The notes under the pieces: generated by a model
Databases searched by the model: none
What the model was told of the DNA's origin: nothing
What the model saw: the letters and a program-made list of their open reading frames with translations, nothing else
Position numbers and translations under genes: made by a program
DNA from: Leptospirales bacterium
GTDB taxonomy: Bacteria; Spirochaetota; Leptospiria; Leptospirales; Leptonemataceae
DNA: 19,026 bases
Reading direction: 5' to 3'
NCBI GenBank assembly: GCA_014238825.1
Contig: JABAAI010000009.1
Location: 1-19,026 of the forward strand
Shown here: one piece after another, positions 1 to 7,832 of the stretch
Layout of the letters: every line of letters begins with the position of its first letter
How positions within the stretch are numbered: the stretch's first letter is position 1

Positions 1-1539
1 AGTGCTAATCCCACAGGTCCTCTGAATGTAGTTTCTGCCCGGGCAGCTGCTCTGGGCGATAGTTGTTCTAATTTACTTGAGGCTGTTGGTCATCGCGTTA
101 GTCGTGAATATTATGTGAATGACTATGGTAATCAAATACAATTACTAGCCAAGAGTATCTTTTTACGCTACCTCGAAAACAACGGTTCTATTCTAAGTTT
201 TTCTCCAGATAATAATGAAATTCGAGGTGATGAAAATAAAACTGAGCTTAACAAAGATAATACTGGTCTCCCCTTTCCTACGGAAGCCTATCATGGAGAT
301 TATATTAAAGAAATATCAAAAGAGCTTTTCACCTCCACTATTCAAAATAATATAAAAGATGACAATAATGATAAATATAAAATGCCCACTCTATCAAAAG
401 AAAAACTAAATCATTTCAAGGCTCTTTCTAAAGAAAAAAATAACACAGCAGAGTTTGACAAACTCATTGAAAGTACTGAAATACAAAGCTACCTTGCAAA
501 GATAGCGACGCAAGCAGTCCAGCTTATCTTAGCAAAGCAAAAGCAATCTCTAAGCAAATTTAGAGTCTCCTTTGATAATTATTTTAAAGAAAGTTCACTG
601 CATGCCACCAAGGCCCTTGATGCGGTATCCCAAAAATTAGAAGCTGATATTTATAGCAAGGATGATGCTCTTTTCTTTGCTAGTACAAAGTACGGAGACG
701 ATAAGGATCGCGTTATCATTCGTGGTGATGGAAGATCGACATACTTCCTTGCTGACATTGCCTATCATGCAGATAAAATAAAACGAAACTTCACTCACAT
801 CTACAGTATCTGGGGACCAGATCATCATGGTTATATAGCACGACTTACTGGAGCTGTTAAGGCTCTTGGCTATAAGGGCATTTTTAAAGTTTTATTAGCT
901 CAGCAAGTAAATATACTAGAAGACGGTCAAAGTATCCGCATGAGCAAGCGCAAAGGTCGTTTGATTAGCCTCGATGAATTGATAGCAGAAGTTCCAGTAG
1001 ATGTGCTACGTTATTTTTTTGCTATGCTCTCCTTTAATACTCCCATGGATTTTGATTTTAGAGTAGCCCAAGATAACTCCGATAAAAATCCCTACTATTA
1101 CGTAGCTTACGCCCACGCAAGAATCTGCTCCATATTTAGACGAGCTGAAAAAGAGAATATAAAACCGCTAGCCCCAGAAGAACTAAAAGATTACATCCTT
1201 GCTAAAAATAATGATAACTCAAGCGAAAATGGCACACAACCTTGGGAATGGACAATACAGCGCCGTAGACTTATCTTAGAAACAGTCCGCTTTGTCGAAA
1301 GAATGCATGAGGCCGCTTTTGCCCTAGAACCCCATCAAATAAACAATTATCTCTATCAAATTGCAGGCCTACTTTCTCAGTTTTATGGCCCCAAGGAAAA
1401 TCGCATTATCAAACAAGAAGCAAAATTAGCAAGCTGCCTCCTCTCAATAATAGAGACGGTGCGCCTTTGTTTACAAATTGGTCTGGAACTCTTAGGTACT
1501 AAAGCACCGCAAGAAATGAAAAAAGAAATGACAAATTAA
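1..1539 (+). CDS. argS: Arginyl-tRNA synthetase, 5'-truncated by the window edge
   Basis: Class I aminoacyl-tRNA synthetase that charges tRNA-Arg in the cytoplasm. The frame is open from base 1, and the first ATG at 115 is internal because the conserved SANPTGPL and REYYVNDYGNQ blocks lie across it. Seen in the 512 residues present: the N-terminal catalytic block (1-45), a variable hydrophilic stretch (about 55-165), the block DGRSTYFLADIAYH and WGPDHHGYIARL, the KMSKS-type loop as RMSK (313-316), and an anticodon-binding DALR domain beginning at YAHARICSIF (about 370 to the end). The usual HIGH signature (H-V-G-H after NPTGPL) reads N-V-V-S at residues 9-12. The N-terminal tRNA-binding domain lies outside the window. 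rpmI and rplT follow on the same strand. Family assignment is secure; the altered HIGH motif may be normal for the lineage. Confidence 0.95.
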   Translation, partial: SANPTGPLNVVSARAAALGDSCSNLLEAVGHRVSREYYVNDYGNQIQLLAKSIFLRYLENNGSILSFSPDNNEIRGDENKTELNKDNTGLPFPTEAYHGDYIKEISKELFTSTIQNNIKDDNNDKYKMPTLSKEKLNHFKALSKEKNNTAEFDKLIESTEIQSYLAKIATQAVQLILAKQKQSLSKFRVSFDNYFKESSLHATKALDAVSQKLEADIYSKDDALFFASTKYGDDKDRVIIRGDGRSTYFLADIAYHADKIKRNFTHIYSIWGPDHHGYIARLTGAVKALGYKGIFKVLLAQQVNILEDGQSIRMSKRKGRLISLDELIAEVPVDVLRYFFAMLSFNTPMDFDFRVAQDNSDKNPYYYVAYAHARICSIFRRAEKENIKPLAPEELKDYILAKNNDNSSENGTQPWEWTIQRRRLILETVRFVERMHEAAFALEPHQINNYLYQIAGLLSQFYGPKENRIIKQEAKLASCLLSIIETVRLCLQIGLELLGTKAPQEMKKEMTN

Positions 1540-1621
1540 TTATTCCGCATGTTTTTGAAAAAAGCTTGCTAATTATACTTAGTCAATAGTTATGGTAAAC
1601 TCTGCGAATAAATTTAATAGA

Positions 1622-1822
1622 ATGCCTAAATTAAAGACCAACAGAGCTGCTGCTAAGCGATTTAAATTCACAGGCACTGGTAAAGTCCGTCGCGCTCAAG
1701 CCTTTGTTAACCATATTTTAAGCAAGAAATCTACTAAGCGCAAACGAAATTTAAGACAAGGAGCTATTGTTTGTAAAAGTGATCAAAAAGAACTTGAGAA
1801 ACTCTTACCATACGGAAAATAA
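1622..1822 (+). CDS. rpmI: 50S ribosomal protein L35
   Basis: Small basic protein of the large ribosomal subunit. The start at 1622 gives MPKLKTNRAAAKRFKFTG, the canonical L35 N-terminus, and a 66-residue product, the usual size. An in-frame ATG at 1592 would add ten residues with no family support. The C-terminus is Lys/Arg-rich with a KSTKRKRNLR block and a final LLPYGK, both typical. No convincing Shine-Dalgarno precedes either ATG. A TATACT hexamer at 1574-1579 could be a -10 element, but it has no well-spaced -35. rplT starts 14 bases downstream, the conserved L35-L20 pair. infC, usually directly upstream of this pair, is replaced here by argS. Confidence 0.95.
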   Translation: MPKLKTNRAAAKRFKFTGTGKVRRAQAFVNHILSKKSTKRKRNLRQGAIVCKSDQKELEKLLPYGK

Positions 1823-1836
1823 TTAATTTTTTAAAA

Positions 1837-2172
1837 ATGCGTGCTATTAACGGAACAATACATCGTAGTCGACAAAAAAAGGTTCTAAAACAAGCTAAGG
1901 GTTTCAGGGGAGCCAGAAGCAGACTATATCGCACTGCTAATTCTGCTGTGATGAAGGCAGGTCAGCATGCCTATAATTCTCGTCGTCAGTTCAAAAGACA
2001 AATGCGTGCCCTCTGGATTGTAAGAATTAATGCTGCCGTGAGAAAACACGGTGTCTCCTATTCAGTTTTTATGAATAAACTCAAGCAAAAAAATATTCTA
2101 CTGGATCGTCCTTCTCTTGCTGATTTGGCACAAAAAGACCCCGAAGCCTTTGCCATGCTCGTAAAATTATAA
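1837..2172 (+). CDS. rplT: 50S ribosomal protein L20
   Basis: 23S-rRNA-binding protein needed for early assembly of the 50S subunit. The 111-residue product is slightly shorter than the usual 117-120. It carries the L20 landmarks: AKGFRGARSRLYRTA (about 20-34), AVMKAGQHAY (about 38-47), a basic RRQFKRQMRALWIVRINAA block (about 49-67) and the terminal DLAQKDPEAF. It begins 14 bases after rpmI and is almost certainly cotranscribed with it. The upstream spacer is A/T only and has no clear Shine-Dalgarno. Autogenous control by L20 is known in other bacteria, but I see no recognisable L20 operator here. Confidence 0.95.
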   Translation: MRAINGTIHRSRQKKVLKQAKGFRGARSRLYRTANSAVMKAGQHAYNSRRQFKRQMRALWIVRINAAVRKHGVSYSVFMNKLKQKNILLDRPSLADLAQKDPEAFAMLVKL

Positions 2173-2200
2173 GAGACTAGCTGAAATCCGACAGCTCTGC

Positions 2201-2296
2201 TCCTATCAAGAAGCTCAATTAGCTCACTTTATGGGTATTCCTCAATTTTTAAATCTCCTAAAATCCTATAAAGAAGCTAAATCAGCTCACTTTATG
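2201..2296 (+). repeat. 33-bp imperfect direct repeat covering two candidate pth start codons
   Basis: Copy 1 (2201-2233) and copy 2 (2264-2296) match at 30 of 33 positions, and each ends in CTCACTTTATG. The offset is 63 bp, an exact multiple of three, so the two terminal ATGs are in the same frame. Only the second ATG fits the Pth family start. This looks like a local duplication of the translation-initiation region, seen directly in the sequence. Confidence 0.85.
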
Positions 2297-2884
2297 AATA
2301 ATAACAAATTATTTATAGTTGGTCTTGCCAACCCTGGTAAGAAATACGAAAATACTCGTCACAATGCTGGTGCTTTGGTCCTAGATTATTGGATGAACAA
2401 GCTTGGTATAGAATACACAGAGAGTAAAAAGGGCTTAGCTAATTATTGCCAACTAGCAACAACGTCATTGACCCTTCAAGAAGGACAGGAAATACAGATA
2501 TTTTTTATGCAACCAAAAAGCTATATGAATCTCTCTGGTAGTGCAGTTAGGCAATTACTCAACTTTTATAAAGCAGAACCACATGAGCTACTAGTAATAC
2601 ATGATGAAACAGAACTCCCTTTAGGCGAGATTCGACTTAAAGCTGGTGGGGGTCATCGCGGTCATAATGGCTTGCGTGATATAATTGCAAATATTGGCCC
2701 TGATTTCCATCGTCTTCGTTTTGGAATAGGACGACCTGATGCTAAAGAAGAACTAGCCAATTACGTCCTCGCTAAGTTTAGCAAAGCTGAACAAGCAAGC
2801 CTAGCAGAACTACATGAAAAAGCAAAACTACTATGTCTAGATTTTCTTGAAACTGAGCAAAAGATAATAAAAAAAAATGCTTAG
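2294..2884 (+). CDS. pth: Peptidyl-tRNA hydrolase
   Basis: Cleaves the ester bond of peptidyl-tRNAs released by ribosome drop-off, recycling the tRNA. Starting at 2294 the protein is 196 residues, normal for bacterial Pth. It opens MNNNKLFIVGLANPG, matching the family N-terminus. Expected active-site residues are visible: N13 in GLANPG, H23 in NTRHNAG, M78 in QPKSYMNLSG, D104 in VIHDETELPLG and N125 in HRGHNG. An in-frame ATG at 2231 would prepend 21 residues with no family counterpart. The 33-bp repeat around the two ATGs suggests that extension is duplication debris. The gene follows rplT by 121 bases and converges on ligA. Confidence 0.93.
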   Translation: MNNNKLFIVGLANPGKKYENTRHNAGALVLDYWMNKLGIEYTESKKGLANYCQLATTSLTLQEGQEIQIFFMQPKSYMNLSGSAVRQLLNFYKAEPHELLVIHDETELPLGEIRLKAGGGHRGHNGLRDIIANIGPDFHRLRFGIGRPDAKEELANYVLAKFSKAEQASLAELHEKAKLLCLDFLETEQKIIKKNA

Positions 2885-2891
2885 AACTTAA

Positions 2892-2925
2892 GATAATTTA
2901 TGATAAGTTTTGAGATAAGTTTTAA
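2892..2925. repeat. 12-bp tandem duplication GATAAGTTTTRA
   Basis: Two adjacent 12-bp units, 2902-2913 and 2914-2925, differ at one base. They are preceded by a degenerate GATAATTTAT at 2892-2901. The array lies in the 81-bp gap between the convergent pth and ligA stop codons. No hairpin with a U-tract is present, so it does not read as a standard terminator. Confidence 0.7.
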
Positions 2926-2939
2926 GACACTTTTCAGAA

Positions 2940-2965
2940 GCTCTTCTCCTCGGCTCTTCTCCTCC
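2940..2965. repeat. 13-bp tandem duplication abutting the ligA stop codon
   Basis: Two 13-bp units, GCTCTTCTCCTCG (2940-2952) and GCTCTTCTCCTCC (2953-2965), differ only at the last base and end immediately before the ligA stop at 2966-2968. They are pyrimidine-rich on the + strand, hence purine-rich in the ligA mRNA tail. Confidence 0.75.
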
Positions 2966-5107
2966 TCATGCTAAAAGAACCAAGAAATCTTCTTCGCTTA
3001 TAATCTTTAGACCCAGCTCCTCTGCTTTTATTTGCTTAGTTCCACCATTAGAACCCAAAAGCAGGTGACTAGTCTTTGTGCTAATTTGAGAGTTTATTTT
3101 ACCACCACGCTTTTTTATTTCTTTTAATGCTAATTCCCGAGGTCTAAAATTTTCAAAAGTACCAGTAATACACCAAATTTGATTTTTAAAAATAGCGGGG
3201 ATTTGCTCTGCTTGACCTCTATCTGAGTCTTGTTTAAGATTTAAGCCAAGCTCTCCTAATTCTCGAAAAAGACTCTGTGTTTTTGGATTAGTAACTTGAG
3301 TTGAGATAGCTAAGATTATTTGCCAACCTATGCCATGAATCTCACTAAGCTCTGGAAAGTATTCCTTAGCCAACTTATTGGCTTGACTTGGCTTAGCATC
3401 TTTTAGAGTTATAATTTTCTGCTCTATGTTTTCCTTAGCGATAAGTTTCTCAATTTTATAATAATCATCATAACCGGCATCTATTAGAAGCTCAGCTACT
3501 CTGGGTCCTATTTCTCTTAGCCCCAAGCTAACAAGCAAAGTCTGGAAATCTTGCTCTTTAGATTTTTCGATACCTCTTAAGATTACCGCCACAGAACGAG
3601 GACCAAAGCCCTCCAATTGCTCCAACTTTTCTTTATGACTCCCAAGCTTATAAATATCAGGGATTGATTTCACAAAACCATTTTCAAATAAAAGGCGACA
3701 AACCTTTTCTCCCATACCGTCGATGTCCATTTGCTTGCGTCCGCAAAAGAAAACAAGACTACTAATAAATCGCCCCTGACAAGCTTCATTTACGCAAAAC
3801 CAATCGACCATCTCTCCTTCTCGAATAAGCTTTGTCTGACAGCTAGGGCAAGTGCGGGGAAAAAGAAAAGGCTCATTATCACTCCTCAGAACGACTTCCT
3901 CAATGGCTGGAATAATCTCGCCTCGTTTACTAATTTTAACCTCTGAGTCAATACGAAGGTCTAATTTTTCTATATAGTTTGCGTTGTGTAATGTAGCATA
4001 GCTTACAGTAGAACCTGATAATTGAACCGGTTCAAGAACTGCTCGCGGGGTAACACGACCAGTACGACCAACATAAGTTTCTATTGCCTTGACTTTAGTT
4101 ATCGCTTCTTCTGCTTCAAACTTATAGGCCACAGCCCACCGAGGGGCCTTGGCTCTTACGCCAATCAATTTTCTCAAGCTCACATCATCTAACTTTATTA
4201 CAAGACCATCCACCGGGAAGCCTAGCTTATTTCTTTTGTTTTCAAATTTTCTTATTGTTTTTTCTAAGTTTTTCAAAGGAACACAGAGAGCTGCTTGATC
4301 TATCGGAAGGCCCAATTTATGTATTAGCTTAAGTGTCTCTTGATCACTATTATTTTGCTGAATATTTTCATCAAGAGTATCATCGAGTATAGCATCGAAA
4401 CTAGCATCGAAGCCCAACCAACGCAGGGGACGCTTCGCAACCTCATTTGATTTTTTGTGTTTCAGAGAGCCTGCCGCAAGATTACGTGGATTAGCATAAA
4501 TCATTCCAAAAGCCTCGTTAAAGTCCGTGAAATCCTGATACAACATATAAACCTCTCCGCGTACTAGCAAGCTTTGTGGCTCCTTGAGTTGCTTAGGAAT
4601 ACTCCGTATTGTTAAGGCATTTTCAGTCACATCATTACCAACAAAACCAGTCCCTCTAGTAATCGCCTCTTTTAAAACTCCTTTCTGATAATAAAGAACA
4701 AGTGTCGTACCATCTATTTTCCACTGTACTTGAAAGTAAAGACTAGCGCTATCAAAATCCAAATCTTCTTTTTTTAGATTAGCAAGAAGTCGCCACACCC
4801 AATCCATTAATTCTGCTAAGTTATAAGTATTCTCTAAAGAGAGAACAGGAAAGCGATGCTTTATCTTAGCAAAGTCATTGCTCATATCAGAGCCAAGCAG
4901 ATGGCTTGGCGAATCTGGGCGGATGAGATGAGGATGCTTTGCCTCTAATTCACAAAGTTCTTTTAGTAGCTCATCAAATTTTCGATCCGAAACAGCTGGA
5001 TTATTTTTAATATAGTAAAGCTCTTGTAGTTTAAAAATCTTTGCTGACAGATCTTTTATATATAGTTCAATATCTCTATCTTCTGTATTTTTTGATTTTG
5101 GAGACAA
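2966..5107 (-). CDS. ligA: NAD+-dependent DNA ligase LigA
   Basis: Seals nicks in DNA during replication and repair using NAD+. The 713 residues cover the whole family architecture: an Ia domain (about 1-75, with YYIKNNPAVSDRKFDEL), an adenylation domain with nucleophile K130 in KIDG, an OB-fold region (about 335-415), a four-Cys zinc site (C420, C423, C438, C443), helix-hairpin-helix repeats (about 455-600) and a C-terminal BRCT domain (about 641-713, with WCITGTFENFRPREL). The start is TTG at 5107. It is supported by GTGGGAG about 10 bases upstream and by the absence of an in-frame ATG before residue 75, which lies inside conserved sequence. Residues about 231-247 form a short acidic loop (FDAS/FDAI/LDDT/LDEN) encoded by a 12-bp repeat. 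It is the last gene of a minus-strand unit, 41 bases after the upstream secreted-protein gene. Confidence 0.97.
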   Translation of the reverse strand: MSPKSKNTEDRDIELYIKDLSAKIFKLQELYYIKNNPAVSDRKFDELLKELCELEAKHPHLIRPDSPSHLLGSDMSNDFAKIKHRFPVLSLENTYNLAELMDWVWRLLANLKKEDLDFDSASLYFQVQWKIDGTTLVLYYQKGVLKEAITRGTGFVGNDVTENALTIRSIPKQLKEPQSLLVRGEVYMLYQDFTDFNEAFGMIYANPRNLAAGSLKHKKSNEVAKRPLRWLGFDASFDAILDDTLDENIQQNNSDQETLKLIHKLGLPIDQAALCVPLKNLEKTIRKFENKRNKLGFPVDGLVIKLDDVSLRKLIGVRAKAPRWAVAYKFEAEEAITKVKAIETYVGRTGRVTPRAVLEPVQLSGSTVSYATLHNANYIEKLDLRIDSEVKISKRGEIIPAIEEVVLRSDNEPFLFPRTCPSCQTKLIREGEMVDWFCVNEACQGRFISSLVFFCGRKQMDIDGMGEKVCRLLFENGFVKSIPDIYKLGSHKEKLEQLEGFGPRSVAVILRGIEKSKEQDFQTLLVSLGLREIGPRVAELLIDAGYDDYYKIEKLIAKENIEQKIITLKDAKPSQANKLAKEYFPELSEIHGIGWQIILAISTQVTNPKTQSLFRELGELGLNLKQDSDRGQAEQIPAIFKNQIWCITGTFENFRPRELALKEIKKRGGKINSQISTKTSHLLLGSNGGTKQIKAEELGLKIISEEDFLVLLA
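4369..4416. repeat. 12-bp degenerate tandem repeat (x4) inside ligA
   Basis: Four adjacent 12-bp units each begin CATC: 4369, 4381, 4393 and 4405. Units two to four share CATCGA. They encode tetrapeptide repeats of the type (F/L)-D-x-x in a surface loop of the adenylation domain between PLRWLG and the following helix. Because the unit is a multiple of three, copy-number change would keep the frame. Confidence 0.65.
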
Positions 5108-5148
5108 GTAAAATTAACTCCCACTCTGTTTCTATCTTAGTAACTAAG

Positions 5149-6450
5149 TTAAGGACAAGCTAATGTTGCATCAATAACGGCTGGCGTAGCACTTTCAGAA
5201 ATAGTAATATTTGTCATACGCATAAACTTCTCAGGATAACCATCTTCATTATCATCTAGCCTACATTCTAAGACGTATTCACCTGGCATAATATGTTTGA
5301 GTAAGTTATGTTCACTGTCGGTACTCGTAGGACGTGCAGGAGTAGCCACATAAGGTAGATTATTTCTTCTATTCAAAGTCATGTCCGCTGAGTCAGCATC
5401 TTGCTCTTCACTTGCACCATAAATAGCATAATAAGCTTGCTTAGTGGTATCTACACTTGAATTAGCAACTTTAATATTCGAAACAAGGTGGGGATAGAAA
5501 ATGCGCGAGCGACTTAGCACATTCCCTCCCAAAAGACTAGTATTATTGGTTTTATCTTCCGCCGTATCATTTACATAGCCATCGTGATCGTGATTAACCC
5601 TCCAATCACTAAAAGCAACGACATCTCTTACAGAAGAGTCTGTTGACGAAGTATAACTATGAAGCATCAAATTTTCCTTTATGTTAAAGCGAATTTCTAG
5701 GACAGCTGGATAGTAGTTACTTCTCTGAATAAGTTGCTGCCCAGTAGCAACACGATAATGCATTGGAAACCACTCTGGAGGCATATTAGCATCTGTAGTT
5801 AATGAGGGTACACTAACAAGATTAACAATATTAGCACCACTTCGAGTTATATTATCAACATTAGTAGAAGCAAGCGCGCCGCTTACTCTTGCCCACGAAG
5901 TCACCAAAGCTCGCACATATACGCCAGTATGTAGATAGCTTCCATCGGGTATATCATAAGTAGGATAAAGAGCACCCTCCCCGTTCATTAATTGTTCATA
6001 CTTACCCAAACCACTATTTAAACGACAGCTATCAAAATCTTGATTTATAGTAGAATACTCACTACAATAAACTTGGCGCTCTGTAGAAAGGTGTGTCCAA
6101 AAATCATCGGCATCAGAAATACCAGACAAGGAAGAATTACTAGAAGAGATGCGTACTCCACCAAAGTCAATATAGATGCCTAAGTTATCATAACTAGGAA
6201 CACAAGTTTCACTAATAGAGCACTCACTATCTGTATAGCTAGTATCATCGCTATCTCTCCAAATCTTATTTCCATTAATGTCACTCCAATCTAAGGGATT
6301 ATTTGTCGCGTATGTCCCCTTCAAAAGAACGCTTAGTCTATTATTATATAAATAAGAAAGGATAACCTCACCATTGCTACCCATGCACTTGGCTTGACCT
6401 TGTATTATAAAAATAGTAAGGAGAAAAAAGATGGCTCTATAAAACTTCAT
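5149..6450 (-). CDS. Secreted or surface protein with DxDxDG-type calcium-loop motifs
   Basis: No family recognised. The 433 residues begin with a signal peptide (MKFYRAIFFLLTIFIIQGQA), followed by C22. There are seven cysteines: C22, C77, C83, C129, C142, C396 and C432. If the last six pair (77/83, 129/142, 396/432), C22 is left over and could be lipidated, although QAKC is a poor lipobox. Asp/Asn-rich loops resembling DxDxDG calcium sites occur near residues 57-66 (DINGNKIWRD), 287-294 (HDHDGYVN) and 399-407 (DDNEDGYPE). The rest is Ser/Thr/Asn-rich, as in an extracytoplasmic beta-rich protein. An AAGAG about 10 bases before the ATG is a weak Shine-Dalgarno. The gene lies 12 bases after an outer-membrane barrel gene, so the two are probably cotranscribed. 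Export is well supported; function is unknown. Confidence 0.8.
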   Translation of the reverse strand: MKFYRAIFFLLTIFIIQGQAKCMGSNGEVILSYLYNNRLSVLLKGTYATNNPLDWSDINGNKIWRDSDDTSYTDSECSISETCVPSYDNLGIYIDFGGVRISSSNSSLSGISDADDFWTHLSTERQVYCSEYSTINQDFDSCRLNSGLGKYEQLMNGEGALYPTYDIPDGSYLHTGVYVRALVTSWARVSGALASTNVDNITRSGANIVNLVSVPSLTTDANMPPEWFPMHYRVATGQQLIQRSNYYPAVLEIRFNIKENLMLHSYTSSTDSSVRDVVAFSDWRVNHDHDGYVNDTAEDKTNNTSLLGGNVLSRSRIFYPHLVSNIKVANSSVDTTKQAYYAIYGASEEQDADSADMTLNRRNNLPYVATPARPTSTDSEHNLLKHIMPGEYVLECRLDDNEDGYPEKFMRMTNITISESATPAVIDATLACP

Positions 6451-6462
6451 AATTAATAACTC

Positions 6463-7128
6463 TTAAAACCTAAACCCAAATAAAATACCGAGGCGAATAA
6501 ACTCACTATTAGTCACGGCAAAGCTTTCTCCTCCCTTAAAACGATCATCAACATGAGCTGGCACTTCGGGTGCTTCCCTCACGTCTCTAGGTGCGTCTAA
6601 ATGTTGCTCATAAATATAAAAGTAATCAAAATGCATCCCTATCCGTAGAGATTGAGCGGCTAAAATAGAAACCTCAAAGCCCAGCAATAAAAACGGATCC
6701 CAACCACTTACATTTGCTGGCTCTACTTCAAAATAACTGGAACCAAGCCCACCCTTTAGATTAAATTGCAAGCGACTTTCTAAGGGTAGTTTATAGATCA
6801 TACTTAGATGTACTGGTATAAATAAAAGTTCTTGACTCAGATTACTCTCTAGAGAGGTGCAAGAAATGCCAACTTCGCTTTTTATACTCTCCGTCCATTC
6901 GGTACGATAGAAAAATCCAAAGCCAAGGCTGTGTTTAAGAATATCTCCTAGCTCAGAACCCGGTCCAGTCGCAAAAACATCTAGGGAAAATCCAAACTCA
7001 TGCTCTCGAAAACTTACTTTTTGTTGCCCATAGACGCTTGGGCTAGAGGCAGAAATAACAAAAAGTAAACCAAAAATTAAAATAAAAGAAAAACCAGTGC
7101 TACGAACTATACTCATACTATTATCCAT
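6463..7128 (-). CDS. Predicted outer-membrane beta-barrel protein
   Basis: The product is 221 residues from the ATG at 7128, or 217 from the in-frame ATG at 7116. An ATG at 7161 would add an unlikely MTCQKKLKLFN extension ahead of the signal peptide. A signal sequence (SIVRSTGFSFILIFGLLFVI, then SASSPSVYG) is followed by alternating hydrophobic/polar segments typical of barrel strands: EFGFSLDVF, HSLGFGFFYRTEW, FIPVHLSMIYKL, LQFNLKGGLGSSYF, FLLLGFEVSI, LRIGMHFDYFYIY. The protein ends FIRLGILFGFRF, and a C-terminal aromatic is the usual assembly signal for outer-membrane proteins. It is the first gene of a unit with the secreted protein and ligA. No Shine-Dalgarno is evident. The specific function is not recognisable. 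Confidence 0.75.
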   Translation of the reverse strand: MDNSMSIVRSTGFSFILIFGLLFVISASSPSVYGQQKVSFREHEFGFSLDVFATGPGSELGDILKHSLGFGFFYRTEWTESIKSEVGISCTSLESNLSQELLFIPVHLSMIYKLPLESRLQFNLKGGLGSSYFEVEPANVSGWDPFLLLGFEVSILAAQSLRIGMHFDYFYIYEQHLDAPRDVREAPEVPAHVDDRFKGGESFAVTNSEFIRLGILFGFRF

Positions 7129-7146
7129 ATTAAATAGTTTTAGCTT

Positions 7147-7164
7147 TTTTTGACAAGTCAAAAA
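7147..7164. promoter_or_regulatory. 18-bp perfect palindrome in the barrel-gene leader
   Basis: TTTTTGAC-AA-GTCAAAAA has perfect 8-bp arms around a 2-bp centre. It lies 19-36 bases upstream of the ATG at 7128 and downstream of the predicted promoter at 7191-7219, so it would sit in the transcribed leader. The 2-bp centre is too tight for an RNA hairpin loop, which favours a dimeric repressor operator over an RNA element. That role is inference. Confidence 0.4.
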
Positions 7165-7190
7165 TAAGAATACAGGCTTAGCCTCTTTTT

Positions 7191-7219
7191 AATGTACAAT
7201 GCTAATAAAACGATGCCAA
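7191..7219 (-). promoter_or_regulatory. Sigma70-type promoter for the barrel/secreted-protein/ligA unit
   Basis: On the minus strand, -35 TTGGCA (7214-7219) is separated by exactly 17 bp from -10 TACATT (7191-7196). They match consensus at 5/6 and 4/6. The implied start site near 7184 gives a leader of roughly 55 bases to the ATG at 7128. Confidence 0.5.
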
Positions 7220-7307
7220 TAAAAATTTTATTCTAAATTATAATTTACTTTACTAATAAAATTTTAATTGTTGCAAAATTATTTTTATCTTAAACTAGTC
7301 AATATAT

Positions 7308-7832
7308 ATGCCTACGTCTTGGAAACATCCTATTAGCACACCACCGCAAGTGCGAAGCTATATACTAATCGCCTTCAATGATATGACTAGCCTTTTATCA
7401 CTCCGCAAAGATTTAATTGCTAAATTCGGTCCTATAGAATACGAGACAGAAAACTTTTCAGCAAAAACTTGGCGCTCTAACTACAATCTATATTTCAATC
7501 ATATTCGCTTGCTTAGCCTCAAAACACTAATAAAACGCGAAGAAATAGTCAGGTTTCGTAAGCAGACAATGACACTCGAAAGCAAATATGCCAAGGAAGG
7601 TCCACCGTCCATAGAGCTTGACCCAGGCTATCTAAGCCAGCATCTGGTTGTACGGACAGAATTACAGGAAGATTTTCATCGCATCTACCTCTATGATGGA
7701 ATCTATGCAGAGACGATTTTTAAGTTTATAAAATCGTCATTTTCTCCTCTCGAGCATACCCAAGAATACTTCCATAACAAAGAAATCATCAATGCCTTTA
7801 ACGATATTCGCCTTATTCACCTCTCAGATTAA
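7308..7832 (+). CDS. DUF4416 family protein
   Basis: Uncharacterised cytoplasmic protein of 174 residues, the usual length for DUF4416. The strongest signature is IELDPGYLSQHLVVRTELQ (about 102-120) followed by HRIYLYDGIYAETIFKF (about 124-140). This matches the family pattern of a DPGYL strand, a long-lived (V)V.(A/R)T strand and HRIYL..GI.AE. The N-terminal half has the expected hydrophobic strand (SYILIAFN) and helix, but the central block around residues 50-70, usually rich in Tyr and Glu, is degenerate. ATG at 7308 is the only reasonable start and no Shine-Dalgarno is visible. The gene stands alone, divergent from the barrel gene and convergent with the cyclophilin gene, so context does not indicate a function. 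The family is known mainly from spirochaetes and deltaproteobacteria-like groups (recalled, not checked). Confidence 0.8.
   Translation: MPTSWKHPISTPPQVRSYILIAFNDMTSLLSLRKDLIAKFGPIEYETENFSAKTWRSNYNLYFNHIRLLSLKTLIKREEIVRFRKQTMTLESKYAKEGPPSIELDPGYLSQHLVVRTELQEDFHRIYLYDGIYAETIFKFIKSSFSPLEHTQEYFHNKEIINAFNDIRLIHLSD

Noticed and set aside
2179..2196. AGCTG...CAGCT hairpin after rplT as a terminator
   Set aside because: Only a 5-bp stem with no U-tract, and it lies next to the duplicated pth leader; AGCT-type words are common in this sequence.
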